A DNA stretch of 64,000 nt. It comes from Achromobacter deleyi (lineage in GTDB: Bacteria; Pseudomonadota; Gammaproteobacteria; Burkholderiales; Burkholderiaceae_B). Under the pieces are notes generated by a model. That model worked only from the letters and a program-made list of their open reading frames with translations, was not told where the DNA came from and did not search any database. The stretch covers positions 4,092,001 through 4,156,000 of the forward strand of contig NZ_CP065997.1 in NCBI RefSeq assembly GCF_016127315.1, in the 5' to 3' direction. A program made the position numbers and the translations under genes. How positions within the stretch are numbered: the stretch's first letter is position 1; each line of letters begins with the position of its first letter. Below are positions 44,858-55,114 of this stretch, in pieces.

Positions 44858-45838
44858 TCAGGCCGCGACGTTGATCGAGACGAACCAGGGCGTATAGCGC
44901 CGCACGTGGATGGGCATCATGTCTTCGAGCGCGGTCAGCGCCGCGTCGGTGTCGTCGAGCGGGAAATGGCCGGACACCGGCAGGCCGCCGGCGGCCATGG
45001 AGACGCGCAGGGAGCCGCTGCGATAGGGGCGCAGGGCGGCGATGATCTCGGCCAGCGGGCGGCCGCGGGCGTCGACCCAGCCCGATTCCCAGGCGGCCTC
45101 GGCCATGAGTTCGGCGCGCGGGGTGTCGATGCGCGAGGCGTCGAAGCGCGCCCCGGTGCCGGCCCGCACGATGCCGTGGGCGCCGGCCATGGTCTCCACC
45201 ACCACCTCGTGCTCGTGCACCACGACCACCGTGCGCTGGGCCTGCTGGCGCACCATGTAGCGGGTGCCCAGGGCGCGCACGGTGCCCTCGGCGGTCTGCA
45301 CCAGGAAGGGCCGGCGGGCGTCGGGCGCCACCGATACGGTGACGGCGCCGTCCAGCAGCCGTACCTGGCGGTAGGCGGGGGTGAAGTCCAGGTTGACGCG
45401 GCTGCGCGCGTCCAGCAGCAACTGGCTGCCGTCGGAAAGCTGGTAGCGGCGGCGTTCGCCCGTGGCCGTGGCGGCATCGGCCGCGACGTTGCTCAAGGGG
45501 TAGAAGGCGTTGCCGACGTACGCGGCGCAGGCGCCCGCGCTGGCGAGCGCGAGCGAACCCGTCAGGAAGCGCCGGCGCGGCGGCACGACGACGGGTGGCG
45601 TGACGGCAGGCGCGGGCGCCACCAGCGGCGGGGGCGGCGAGGCGGTCGTGGCGTAACCGGCAGGATAGGCGTCGCCCAGCCGGCCGAAGCCTGAACCCGC
45701 CAGAGTGCCCGTCAATTGTTGCCAGGCATTCTCATGCAGAGGGTCGGCCGCGCGCCACGCCAGGAAATCGTTGTAGTCCTGCGCCGTCGCTTTACCGGAG
45801 CGTAGCAGCAGTAACCAATTGATGACTTGGTCCGCCAT
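44858..45838 (-). CDS. FecR-family membrane sensor/anti-sigma protein, orphan
   Basis: 326 residues from the ATG after AAGGA. Residues 1-60 are the cytoplasmic DUF4880-type domain (INWLLLLRSGKATAQDYNDFLAWRAADPLHENAWQQL). RRRFLTGSLALASAGACAAY (88-107) is the single TM segment preceded by a twin-arginine-like motif, then the periplasmic FecR domain (YQLSDGSQLLLDARSRVNLDF) and a C-terminal part. FecR proteins hold ECF sigma factors and relay TonB-receptor signals. No fecI sigma or TonB receptor lies beside it, so its partner is elsewhere or lost. Confidence 0.87.
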   Translation of the reverse strand: MADQVINWLLLLRSGKATAQDYNDFLAWRAADPLHENAWQQLTGTLAGSGFGRLGDAYPAGYATTASPPPPLVAPAPAVTPPVVVPPRRRFLTGSLALASAGACAAYVGNAFYPLSNVAADAATATGERRRYQLSDGSQLLLDARSRVNLDFTPAYRQVRLLDGAVTVSVAPDARRPFLVQTAEGTVRALGTRYMVRQQAQRTVVVVHEHEVVVETMAGAHGIVRAGTGARFDASRIDTPRAELMAEAAWESGWVDARGRPLAEIIAALRPYRSGSLRVSMAAGGLPVSGHFPLDDTDAALTALEDMMPIHVRRYTPWFVSINVAA

Positions 45839-45976
45839 GGGTTGTCCTTGGGCGTACTTCACTTCAAGCTGCCGCCTGGGGGCCAGGCGGGAATCCTTTC
45901 GATGGCAATTTGTAAATAATAAAGGTTTTTTACCAAAGATTACCGGCCGCTTGTCAATTCTTGACGAATCAAATGC

Positions 45977-46006
45977 AAAAAAAAGCCGGCGGGTAGCCGG
46001 CTTTTT
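45977..46006. terminator. bidirectional intrinsic terminator between murJ and fecR
   Basis: GCCGGC (45985-45990) and GCCGGC (45996-46001), loop GGGTA, with eight A on the left (45977-45984) and five T on the right (46002-46006). On the minus strand it terminates murJ with a T8 run just after its stop. Confidence 0.93.
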
Positions 46007-46034
46007 GCTGAGATTGGGGTGCGAACCCCGGAAA

Positions 46035-47594
46035 TTAGCGGGCGGACCGGCGTCCGAAATCTCGGGGACGGAACCCAAACAGTAACAACATGCCGAAGTA
46101 GACCGCCGCGCTGGCCGCCAATACGCCAGTCAGCCACAGCGCGCGATGGCCGGCATGGGCCTGCAGGCCGATCCAGTCAATACGGCCATCGGCGTAGAGC
46201 AGCAGCGCGGCCAGGGCCGCCAGGGCCGGGATCAGGCGCAGGGCGAAGCGGCCCCAGCCCTCGCCGGGCCGGTAGACGCCGCGACGGCGCAGGCCGATCA
46301 GCAACGCCAGCGCGTTCAGGCAGGCGCCCAGGCCGATCGCCAGCGCCAGGCCGGCGTGGGCCATCAGCGGCACCAGCGCGACGTTCATCAGCTGGGTCAG
46401 GATCAGCACGCCGATGGCGATCTTCACCGGGGTGCGGATGTCCTGCTTGGCGTAGAAGCCGGGCGCCAGAATCTTCACCGCCAGCAGGCCGATCAGGCCG
46501 GCCGAATAGGACATGACCGCCAGCCGGGTCTGCAGCACGTCCTGGGACGAGAACGCGCCGTAATGGAACAGCGTGGCCACCAGGCCGTCCGACAGCAGCG
46601 CCATGCCCACCGCCGCGGGCAGGCCCAGCAGCAGCACCAGCCGCAGGCCCCAGTCGAGCAGGGCGCTGTAGCCGTCGTGGTCGTCGCGGGCGTGGGCCGC
46701 CGACAGGCTGGGCAGCAGCACGGTGCCCAGCGCCACGCCCAGCAGGGCCGTCGGGAATTCCATCAGGCGGTCGGCGAACGACAGCCAGGTGACGCTGCCG
46801 GGCGTGAGCCAGGTGGCGATGTTGGTGTTGATCAAGAGCGAGATCTGCGCCACCGACACGCCCAGCGTGGCCGGCGCCATCTGCTTGAGGATGCGCTGCA
46901 CGGTGGGGTCGGCCCAGGCCTCGCGAAAGCGCAGCGAGAAGCGCGGCGTCATGCCCAGCCGCGCCAGCGCGACCCATTGCACCGCCAGTTGCGCCACGCC
47001 GCCGGCCATCACGCCGATGGCCAGCGCGTAGACCGGCACGTCCATGCGCGGCGCCAGCCACAGGCAGGCGGCGATCATGGCCAGGTTCAGCAGCACCGGC
47101 GTGAACGCCGGCACGGCGAAGCGGCGCCAGGTGTTGAGCACGCCGGAGGCGAATGCGATCAGCGACATGCAGAAGATGTAGGGGAACATCATCCGCGTCA
47201 TCCAGACGGCGGCGCCGAATTCGGTATCGCGGGCCGCGCCGCGCAGGCCGCTGGCCATGGCCGACACCACCCACGGCGCGGCGATGATGCCGATCAGCGT
47301 GACCGCCATCAGGGCCATGGTCAGCAGCAGCGCCACCCGGTCCAGCAGCGTGCGGACCTCGGCCTCGGAGCGGTTGTTGCGGGCATGGCCCAGGATCGGC
47401 ACGAAGGCCTGGGCGAAGGCGCCTTCGGCGAACAGCCGGCGCAGCAGGTTGGGAATGCGGAAGGCGACCCAGAAGGCGTCGGTGATGGGGCCGGCGCCGA
47501 AGGCGCGCGCCACCAGGACGTCGCGGGCCAGGCCGGAAATACGGGACAGCAGGGTCAGGCTGCTGACGGTGGCCGCCGAACGGAACAGGCTCAT
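46035..47594 (-). CDS. murJ: lipid II flippase MurJ
   Basis: 519 residues with about 14 TM helices of the MOP superfamily. MSLFRSAATVSSLTLLSRISGLARDVLVARAFGAG is the typical MurJ start with TM1 Arg, followed by DAFWVAFRIPNLLRRLFAEGAFAQAFVPI. It flips lipid II for peptidoglycan. The start at 47594 removes an upstream extension of 19 residues that overlaps the SDR terminator. Ribosome site is weak. Followed by a strong terminator. Confidence 0.96.
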   Translation of the reverse strand: MSLFRSAATVSSLTLLSRISGLARDVLVARAFGAGPITDAFWVAFRIPNLLRRLFAEGAFAQAFVPILGHARNNRSEAEVRTLLDRVALLLTMALMAVTLIGIIAAPWVVSAMASGLRGAARDTEFGAAVWMTRMMFPYIFCMSLIAFASGVLNTWRRFAVPAFTPVLLNLAMIAACLWLAPRMDVPVYALAIGVMAGGVAQLAVQWVALARLGMTPRFSLRFREAWADPTVQRILKQMAPATLGVSVAQISLLINTNIATWLTPGSVTWLSFADRLMEFPTALLGVALGTVLLPSLSAAHARDDHDGYSALLDWGLRLVLLLGLPAAVGMALLSDGLVATLFHYGAFSSQDVLQTRLAVMSYSAGLIGLLAVKILAPGFYAKQDIRTPVKIAIGVLILTQLMNVALVPLMAHAGLALAIGLGACLNALALLIGLRRRGVYRPGEGWGRFALRLIPALAALAALLLYADGRIDWIGLQAHAGHRALWLTGVLAASAAVYFGMLLLFGFRPRDFGRRSAR

Positions 47595-47611
47595 TGAGGT
47601 GACTGCAAAAG

Positions 47612-47641
47612 AAAAAAAGCCCCCCGGGAAATTGGGGGGGC
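47612..47641 (-). terminator. intrinsic terminator of the SDR gene upstream of murJ
   Basis: On the minus strand GCCCCCC(C) from 47641 pairs with GGGGGGC ending at 47619, loop of 8 nt, followed by seven T (A-run 47612-47618). It separates the SDR transcript from murJ, whose ATG is 18 nt further on; read-through or an internal promoter is needed for murJ. Confidence 0.88.
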
Positions 47642-47653
47642 GTGGGGGCATTT

Positions 47654-48412
47654 TTACTTTGGAGGCATCCGGATGGCGCCATCCAGGCGGATCGTTTCGC
47701 CGTTCAGCATGTCATTGGTGATGATGCTCTGCACCAGCTTGGCGTAGTCCTCCGGACGGCCCAGGCGGGCGGGGAAGGGGATGCTGGCGGCCAGCGAATC
47801 CTGCACTTCCTGCGGCATGCCGAAGATCATCGGGGTGCCGAAGATGCCGGGGGCGATGGTCATGCAGCGGATGCCGGTCTTGGCCAGGTCGCGGGCGATC
47901 GGCAGGGTCATGCCGGCCACGCCGGCCTTGGAGGCGGCATAGGCCGCCTGGCCGATCTGGCCGTCGAACGCGGCGACCGAGGCCGTGTTGATCATCACGC
48001 CGCGCTCGCCGGTGGGCTCGGGCGTGTTGCCGCTCATGGCCTCGGCGGCCAGGCGCATCATGTTGAAGCTGCCGATCAGATTGATCGACACGACCTTCTG
48101 GAACAGGTCCAGCGGGTGCGCGCCGTTCTTGCCGACGATCTTGGCGGCCGGCGCCACGCCGGCGCAGTTGACCAGGCCGAACAGGGTGCCGAGTTCCTTG
48201 GCGGCGGCGACGGCGCGCTGGCCGTCGGCCTCTTGCGTCACGTCGCAGTGCACGTAGCGCTGGCCCAGTTCCTTGGCCAGTTCCTCGCCAGGGCCGTCCT
48301 GCAGGTCGGCGATGACGACCTTGGCGCCGTTGGCCACCAGCATGCGCACGGTGCCGGCGCCCAGGCCGGATGCGCCACCGGTAACGATGAATACCTTGTT
48401 CGCGATTTCCAT
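47654..48412 (-). CDS. SDR oxidoreductase, 3-hydroxyacyl-CoA dehydrogenase type II-like
   Basis: 252 residues. VTGGASGLG binds [12 protein letters not shown] is the strand-4 motif, Ser in [11 protein letters not shown] and Y-x-x-x-K in YAASKAGV are catalytic. The insert between strand 4 and the Ser ([17 protein letters not shown]) and the ending [12 protein letters not shown] match HSD17B10-like enzymes acting on 2-methyl-3-hydroxybutyryl-CoA. Likely fatty-acid or branched-chain degradation. Downstream of adk on the same strand. Confidence 0.9.
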   Translation of the reverse strand: MEIANKVFIVTGGASGLGAGTVRMLVANGAKVVIADLQDGPGEELAKELGQRYVHCDVTQEADGQRAVAAAKELGTLFGLVNCAGVAPAAKIVGKNGAHPLDLFQKVVSINLIGSFNMMRLAAEAMSGNTPEPTGERGVMINTASVAAFDGQIGQAAYAASKAGVAGMTLPIARDLAKTGIRCMTIAPGIFGTPMIFGMPQEVQDSLAASIPFPARLGRPEDYAKLVQSIITNDMLNGETIRLDGAIRMPPK

Positions 48413-48472
48413 GTCTCTACCACCAGATCAATTCAAGGGATGAAAGCGGCGCGGCGGGCGCCGGATGCGACA

Positions 48473-48525
48473 AGGCCTTCGGGCCGGGGCCGGAACGCAT
48501 CGCGTCCGGCCGGCGCCGAAGGCCT
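48473..48525 (-). terminator. long imperfect GC hairpin after adk
   Basis: The arms AGGCCTTCGG (48473-48482) and CCGAAGGCCT (48516-48525) pair perfectly and the stem continues inward through GCCGG/CCGG and ACGC/GCGT segments with small bulges. It begins 21 nt after the adk stop. No T-run follows on the minus strand, so it may be a 3'-end stabiliser. Confidence 0.5.
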
Positions 48526-48545
48526 GGAGCCATCGAAGCGCCCGG

Positions 48546-50059
<1,514 letters not shown>

Positions 50060-50071
50060 GATGCGGGCGGG

Positions 50072-50254
50072 TCAGGAGGAAACGGGCGCGTCGTCCAGCG
50101 AGCGCGCTTCCGATTCAAGCATGACGGGAATGCCGTCGCGCAGCGGGAACGCCAGGCGGTCGGCGCGGCAGACCAGTTCGGCCTGGGTCCGGTCGTGTTC
50201 GAGGCGGCCCTTGCACAGGGGGCAGACGAGGATGTCGAGAAGGCGGGATTCCAT
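50072..50254 (-). CDS. Trm112-family zinc-ribbon-like protein
   Basis: 60 residues, [29 protein letters not shown], with CPxC and a later C for a partial metal site. YcaR/Trm112 proteins are conserved between lpxK and kdsB in many proteobacteria and activate methyltransferases in other domains. Function here is unproven. It heads the Trm112-kdsB(-adk) unit because the IgaA-like gene on the other strand separates it from lpxK. Confidence 0.9.
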   Translation of the reverse strand: MESRLLDILVCPLCKGRLEHDRTQAELVCRADRLAFPLRDGIPVMLESEARSLDDAPVSS

Positions 50255-50448
50255 GACCGGGATTCTAAAACAGTTTGGGCGCGCGCAGCCCGCGATCGGC
50301 CCGCGCCGCGCAGACAGTGGCGGGGCGCGGCGCGGCCGGCCAGGTTGTTCTGTTAATTATTGTCATGTTTTGACGCTCGCGCTAGAAATTCCGGGACGGA
50401 TGGTCGCTATGATGCGCCGCGACATGAGGAAAGAGGAAAAACAGAACA

Positions 50449-52686
50449 ATGGATTCCAACACCATTCGCATCGGGTTGATGCTCATCATCCTGGTGTGGT
50501 CGGTCATCAGCGCCATCACCTATATGGCGCGCCGCAGCGACAACAAGGGCGCGCTGCGCGAACTCAAGCAGGAAGGCCAGCCGCTGCGGCGGCTGAGCGC
50601 GGAGGAACAGGCGCTGGTGCAGCCGTTCCTGGTGCGGCCCGCCAAGCCCACCGAAAGCGTCGCGCTCCTGAATGACGGCGTGTTCCCGTTGCGCGGCGCC
50701 TTCGTGCGCCACGGCCTGGAATCGGGCCACGGCGCGGCCACCATGCACGACACGCTGGGCGGCGTCGACGTGGTGCTGCCCTACGATGCGCGGGACTATC
50801 TGCGCGAGGACAACCAGGCCGAAGTGGTGATGACGGAGAAATTCGCCATCGTGGTGGCGCTGAACGGCGCATTCGACCTGGCCGGCGGCCGCGAGCGCGA
50901 GACGCGCCGACAGAAGCAGAACCAGCAATGGTCCAGCGGCAAGCTCGGCGCGATGCAGAACGTGGTCGATGCCGACGCGGTCGCCGCGGATGGCACGGAC
51001 CAGACGCCAGACGCCCAGGCCGAGCACGAGTTCGCGCAGGCCATGCGGGTCGAGATCCTCAGCCAGCGCGAGGAAACGCCCGCCGAGATCGCCTGGCGCC
51101 AGCCGGCCGGCATCGCCTTCTGGCCCGCCCTGTCGTGGCTGGCGGCGTTCATCTGCCTGGGCGTGGCCGCGGCGGGCGGCGGCCTGGCGTGGCTGGCATC
51201 GGCCGCCGCGCCCGCGCTGCTGGCCGTCTGGCTGACCTGGCGCCGCCGGCCGCTGGGCGCGGCGCAGAAGGTGAACCGGGTGCGCGGCGAACTGAACGCG
51301 ATCGTGCTGACCAATCCGGCCAATGCGCAGGCGGTGTCGACCCAGTTGTTCCTGGGCGACAAGGTGCCGGTGACGCTGCCCGACCATTGGCGCGCCAACC
51401 TGGAACTGCCGGACGACGGCCGCGTCGACGTGGACCTGCGGGTGCAAGACTACGCCGTGCTGCGCCTGGGCAACCGCTTTTCCGTCGATGAGGAACAGCG
51501 CCTGTTCCCGCGGGTGGCCTGGGGCCGTCACGTGACGCTGGCGCTGGCCGGCCTGATCGCCGGCGCGGCGATCGGCCTGATCGGCGGCGACGATCTGCGC
51601 GGCGACATCGCGCTGGCGTCGGCCTGGGCGCGCGGCGCGCAGCCGCGGGTCTACGACTCGGCCACGGCCCTGACCCAGGATCCGCCCGCGCCCGGCGAGG
51701 TGGTGGCCTTGAAGGGCGCGGGCCGCTGCCAGTTCCAGCCGCACGCGTACCGCCAGGATGACGTGCGCTTCGACTGCGAGCGGATCCGCTGGCAGGGCGA
51801 TGCGATCCAGGCCGACGACCTGCGGCTGGCGCCGGCCGCGCTGCAACTGTATTCGGGCGGTTTCCTGAAGACCCGGCCCAACCCGATGATGGACATGCTG
51901 GTCCGCAACCAGGTCTACGGCAGCCTGGCCGGCAATCCGCTGGCCGCCTACAACGCCCGCAACGTGTCGGCGGTGACGGTGAACCGCGTGACCGATCTGG
52001 TGCTGACCATCGAGCTGGCCTGCGAGACCGCCACCGGCCCGGCCATCGCCGAATGCGACCGCCTCAAGGCCGAGACCGTCGACAGCCTGATGCTGGCGCG
52101 CGACGAGCCGGACACCTGGCTGGCGCTGTTGCGGCTGGCGCAGGGCGGCGCCTTCAAGCAAAAGGGCAATGCCGACGAGGGCGTCATCATCACGCGCGCC
52201 GCCAACCTGCTGCGCGGCCTGGCCAGGAGCAGCATGGAGCCGCAGGTGCAGGAGGCCATGGCGCGCGCGGGCAATGCGCTGATGGCGCGCCAGCGCGGCG
52301 GCGTGGTGCTGCAGGTGTGGCCCGGCCGCTACGCCGATCTGCCGCAATTGCCGCCGCGCGACGAGACGCAGGACCTGCTGCAGGCGTGGACCCAACAGAC
52401 CGTGATGCTGGCGGCCGACGGCGCCCGGCCGTTCCAGGTCGGCGGCGTGGTCACGGCGGTCGAGCGCGAAGCGTCGGGCGAGGTGGTCGTCGACATCGAT
52501 GCGCGGCGCTCGCTGGACGATCCGTGGCCGTCGCTGGCGCGCGTGATCTGGCTGGCGTTGGCGTTGTTGCTGCTGCTGGTGCATGTGCCGCTGGCGGCGC
52601 TGCGGCTGCGCGCGGCGGCGGCCCGCAAGCGCGGCCTGGCGGAATACGCCACGCGTCCGGTCGCGACGCGCGCGGCGTTCTTCTAA
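50449..52686 (+). CDS. IgaA/UmoB-like five-TM membrane protein
   Basis: 745 residues, close to enterobacterial IgaA (about 710). Topology: TM1 (8-26), cytoplasmic part 1 (27-222), TM2-TM3 (about 223-263), cytoplasmic part 2 (264-359), TM4 (361-379), periplasmic part (380-695), TM5 (698-718). The periplasmic part has four Cys (C427, C443, C525, C536), as does Salmonella IgaA. IgaA restrains the Rcs envelope-stress phosphorelay. The N-terminus [23 protein letters not shown] fits. It lies opposite to and between lpxK and Trm112 and its stop overlaps that of lpxK (TAA/TAG sharing 52684-52685). The call rests on topology and Cys pattern, not on an alignment. Confidence 0.65.
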   Translation: MDSNTIRIGLMLIILVWSVISAITYMARRSDNKGALRELKQEGQPLRRLSAEEQALVQPFLVRPAKPTESVALLNDGVFPLRGAFVRHGLESGHGAATMHDTLGGVDVVLPYDARDYLREDNQAEVVMTEKFAIVVALNGAFDLAGGRERETRRQKQNQQWSSGKLGAMQNVVDADAVAADGTDQTPDAQAEHEFAQAMRVEILSQREETPAEIAWRQPAGIAFWPALSWLAAFICLGVAAAGGGLAWLASAAAPALLAVWLTWRRRPLGAAQKVNRVRGELNAIVLTNPANAQAVSTQLFLGDKVPVTLPDHWRANLELPDDGRVDVDLRVQDYAVLRLGNRFSVDEEQRLFPRVAWGRHVTLALAGLIAGAAIGLIGGDDLRGDIALASAWARGAQPRVYDSATALTQDPPAPGEVVALKGAGRCQFQPHAYRQDDVRFDCERIRWQGDAIQADDLRLAPAALQLYSGGFLKTRPNPMMDMLVRNQVYGSLAGNPLAAYNARNVSAVTVNRVTDLVLTIELACETATGPAIAECDRLKAETVDSLMLARDEPDTWLALLRLAQGGAFKQKGNADEGVIITRAANLLRGLARSSMEPQVQEAMARAGNALMARQRGGVVLQVWPGRYADLPQLPPRDETQDLLQAWTQQTVMLAADGARPFQVGGVVTAVEREASGEVVVDIDARRSLDDPWPSLARVIWLALALLLLLVHVPLAALRLRAAAARKRGLAEYATRPVATRAAFF

Positions 52687-53732
52687 GGCTGGCGCGGGGC
52701 GCGCTGGCGCAGCGTCCGCGCCAGCCAGTCGAACAGTTGCGGGTCGGAGAAGCCGGCCCGCACCGGCACTTCCCACAGGCGCGCGTCGTGCAAGGCGGCG
52801 CACTTGATGGCGTCCTTGGACGTGACCAGGATGGCCTGCGCGGCCAGCGCCTGGAATGGCGATCTGGCGTAGTCGTGGTGGTCGGGCAGGGGCAGGGTGG
52901 CCGCCAGCGCGATGCCCTGGCTCCGCAGCGTGGTGAAGAAACGTTCCGGGTTGCCGATGCCGGCGGCCGCGGCCACGTCCGGCTGGCCGGCGAAGGCCGC
53001 CAGCGGCCGGCGCGCGCCGCCCTCGATCTGGCGGGCCTCATCGGGCTCCAGCCACATGGCGACCTGGCGCGGCCCGGCGCCGGCTGGCGCCGCCGCGCGG
53101 CCGTCCGGCACGCCGATATTGGTGATCACTGCGTCCACCTCATGCAGCCGGCTGGCCGGCTCGCGCAAGGGGCCGGCGGGCAGCAGCCGGCCGTTGCCGA
53201 CGCCGCGCGGATCCTGCACCACGATTTCCACATCCCGCGCCAACGCCAGGTGTTGCAGGCCGTCATCGGACACGATCACATCGACGCGCGGATGCGCGGC
53301 CAGCAGCGCCTGCGCGGCCAGCGCGCGGCGCGGGTGGACCGCCACGGGGGCGCCGGTGGCGCGCGCGATCAGCGCCGGCTCGTCGCCGAATTGGGCCGCC
53401 TCCAGTTCCCCCTGGCCGACGCGCGGCTGCGGTCCCAGCTTCACGCCGTAGCCGCGGCTGACCACGCCGGGCGTGTAGCCGCGGGCGCGCAGCGCGTCGA
53501 CGGTGGCGATGACCATCGGCGTCTTGCCGGTGCCGCCCACGAAGATATTGCCGATCACCACCACCGGCACCGGCGCCCGGTAGGCCGTCGCGCGGCCGTC
53601 GCGGTAGCGCGCGCGCTTGCGCGCCACCACGCGGGCGGTCAGCGCGGACAGCGGGCGCAGCAGGGTGGAGAGCCAGCCGCCGTGCTGCCATTGGCGCGCA
53701 AGCAGCGAGGCCTTGGGGCGGGACGCGCTCAC
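52683..53732 (-). CDS. lpxK: tetraacyldisaccharide 4'-kinase
   Basis: 349 residues. Membrane-associated P-loop kinase of lipid A synthesis with Walker [13 protein letters not shown] (61-72), GDEPALIA and the DDGLQH motif ([18 protein letters not shown]). It phosphorylates the 4' position of the tetraacyl disaccharide. Its ATG overlaps the exbD stop by 4 nt, so exbB-exbD-lpxK are translationally coupled. Confidence 0.97.
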   Translation of the reverse strand: MSASRPKASLLARQWQHGGWLSTLLRPLSALTARVVARKRARYRDGRATAYRAPVPVVVIGNIFVGGTGKTPMVIATVDALRARGYTPGVVSRGYGVKLGPQPRVGQGELEAAQFGDEPALIARATGAPVAVHPRRALAAQALLAAHPRVDVIVSDDGLQHLALARDVEIVVQDPRGVGNGRLLPAGPLREPASRLHEVDAVITNIGVPDGRAAAPAGAGPRQVAMWLEPDEARQIEGGARRPLAAFAGQPDVAAAAGIGNPERFFTTLRSQGIALAATLPLPDHHDYARSPFQALAAQAILVTSKDAIKCAALHDARLWEVPVRAGFSDPQLFDWLARTLRQRAPRQP

Positions 53733-54142
53733 CGGGTGGTCTGGGCGGCGAAGTTGACGCGGCCGATGCCGGCCAGGCGGGCCGCTTCCATCACGTTGAT
53801 CACGGACTGGTGCGTGGCCTGGGCGTCGGCGTTGATGACCACCAGCGGTTCGGTCTTGCCGGCGGCGGCCTGGCGCAGCACGTCGGCGATCTCGGGCGGC
53901 GTGGAGACGTCGATCAGGGTGCCGTTGAGCGCATAGCGCCCATCCTGGCTGATCGCCACTTCCAGCGCCGGCGGGGTTTCCTGCTCGGCGGAGGCCTGCG
54001 GCAGCGTGACCTTCAGTTGCGTGAAGCGGGCGAACGAGGTGGTCGCCGCCAGGAAGATGAGGATGACCAGCAGGACGTCGATGAGCGGGATCAGGTTGAT
54101 GTCCAGCTCGTCGCGGTCGCCCCGGGAGCCCCGGAAATTCAT
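53729..54142 (-). CDS. exbD: ExbD-type biopolymer transport protein
   Basis: 137 residues. One N-terminal TM helix with the essential proton-conducting Asp, D22 in [15 protein letters not shown], then a periplasmic domain. ExbB-ExbD uses proton flow to energise TonB, or in this lipid A context possibly another envelope process. Overlaps exbB by 4 nt (ATGA) and lpxK by 4 nt. Confidence 0.95.
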   Translation of the reverse strand: MNFRGSRGDRDELDINLIPLIDVLLVILIFLAATTSFARFTQLKVTLPQASAEQETPPALEVAISQDGRYALNGTLIDVSTPPEIADVLRQAAAGKTEPLVVINADAQATHQSVINVMEAARLAGIGRVNFAAQTTR

Positions 54143-54813
54143 GGACGGTCCTCGCGCGCGGCGGAGGCGGGCGAGACCGCGCGCGCCAGCCGCGCGGCCG
54201 ACAGTTCCATGGCGTTCAGGTAGCCGTCGACCCGGCTGCGCAGATAGCGGTGCGCGATCATGGCGGGGATGGCGATGAGGATGCCGAAGCCGGTGTTGTA
54301 CAGCGCGATCGAGATGCCGCGCGCCAGCTGGGCGGGGTCGCCGCCGCCGGGGGTGTACGAACCGAAGATCTCGATCATGCCGACCACGGTGCCGAACAGG
54401 CCCATCAGCGGCGCGACCACGGCGATGGTGCCGATGGCGGGGATGTAGCGGCTCAGGTCATGGGCCACGGCGCGGCCGGTGTCCTCGACCACGCTGCGCA
54501 ATTCCTCGCGCGGCAGGTGGCGGTGGCGCATGACCTCGGCCAGCACCCGGCCGAGCGGCGAATTGCGTTCCAGGCGGCTCAGGGATTCGGGCGAATCCTG
54601 GCGGTTGCGCAGCATCTCGGCCACTTGTTCGTTCAGGCCGCGCGGCATGACCTGGCTGCGGCGCAGCGACAGGAAGCGCTCGAAGATCAGCGCAAGACCC
54701 AGCACGGACGTCGCCAGCAGGGGCCAGATCGGCCAGCCGGCCTCGCGCAAGATGGAAAGCAAAGCGGTCAACTCCAGGTGCACCGGGGGGCGGGGAGGGC
54801 CACGCGCCGGCAT
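54139..54813 (-). CDS. exbB: ExbB/TolQ/MotA-family proton channel protein
   Basis: 224 residues from the ATG at 54813; a GTG at 54783 would give 214 residues beginning with [22 protein letters not shown]. Three TM helices: the first at [21 protein letters not shown], then a cytoplasmic loop and [27 protein letters not shown] and [25 protein letters not shown]. Partners with ExbD. It heads the operon. Confidence 0.93.
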   Translation of the reverse strand: MPARGPPRPPVHLELTALLSILREAGWPIWPLLATSVLGLALIFERFLSLRRSQVMPRGLNEQVAEMLRNRQDSPESLSRLERNSPLGRVLAEVMRHRHLPREELRSVVEDTGRAVAHDLSRYIPAIGTIAVVAPLMGLFGTVVGMIEIFGSYTPGGGDPAQLARGISIALYNTGFGILIAIPAMIAHRYLRSRVDGYLNAMELSAARLARAVSPASAAREDRP

Positions 54814-54875
54814 CTGCTCAAGCCGAAACTGTAACGGCGCGGCGGGGATGTGGCAAGGGCGGCCGGCCGGCAAAA

Positions 54876-54910
54876 CTATCCACAGAATTTGTGGATAATT
54901 CTGTGCAAAA
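54876..54910. promoter_or_regulatory. cluster of three DnaA boxes between exbB and xseA
   Basis: CTATCCACA (54876-54884) differs from the consensus TTATCCACA by one base. TGTGGATAA (54890-54898) is a perfect TTATCCACA on the minus strand. TGTGCAAAA (54902-54910) is TTTTGCACA on the minus strand, matching TTWTNCACA. The arms CACAGAATT (54881-54889) and AATTCTGTG (54897-54905) also form a 9-bp inverted repeat around the middle box. The cluster lies in the 301-nt gap between exbB and xseA, 63 nt upstream of the exbB start; otherwise that gap holds no gene. Confidence 0.7.
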
Positions 54911-55114
54911 CTTCGCCGGAACGCTTGCGGGCACAGGGCTTGCGCTTGTTTGCTCCAAATTCGAGCAACCGCGTATGGTCAGAAATTCCATAAAAATCAT
55001 GTTCTTAGGTCGAATTTGCTAGCTTTCGGGCCTGCCGCGGCAAAAATGCCCGGACGCGGTATCATGGCGGCCCGCTACGTATGCCCTGTGGACAGGTACG
55101 CATCGGAAAGCCTT

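Noticed and set aside
50407..52803. 798-codon open frame antisense to the IgaA-like gene, which would restore operon direction with lpxK
   Set aside because: The plus-strand product has a clear TM layout and paired Cys; the minus frame is low-complexity and overlaps the lpxK coding start in an impossible way.
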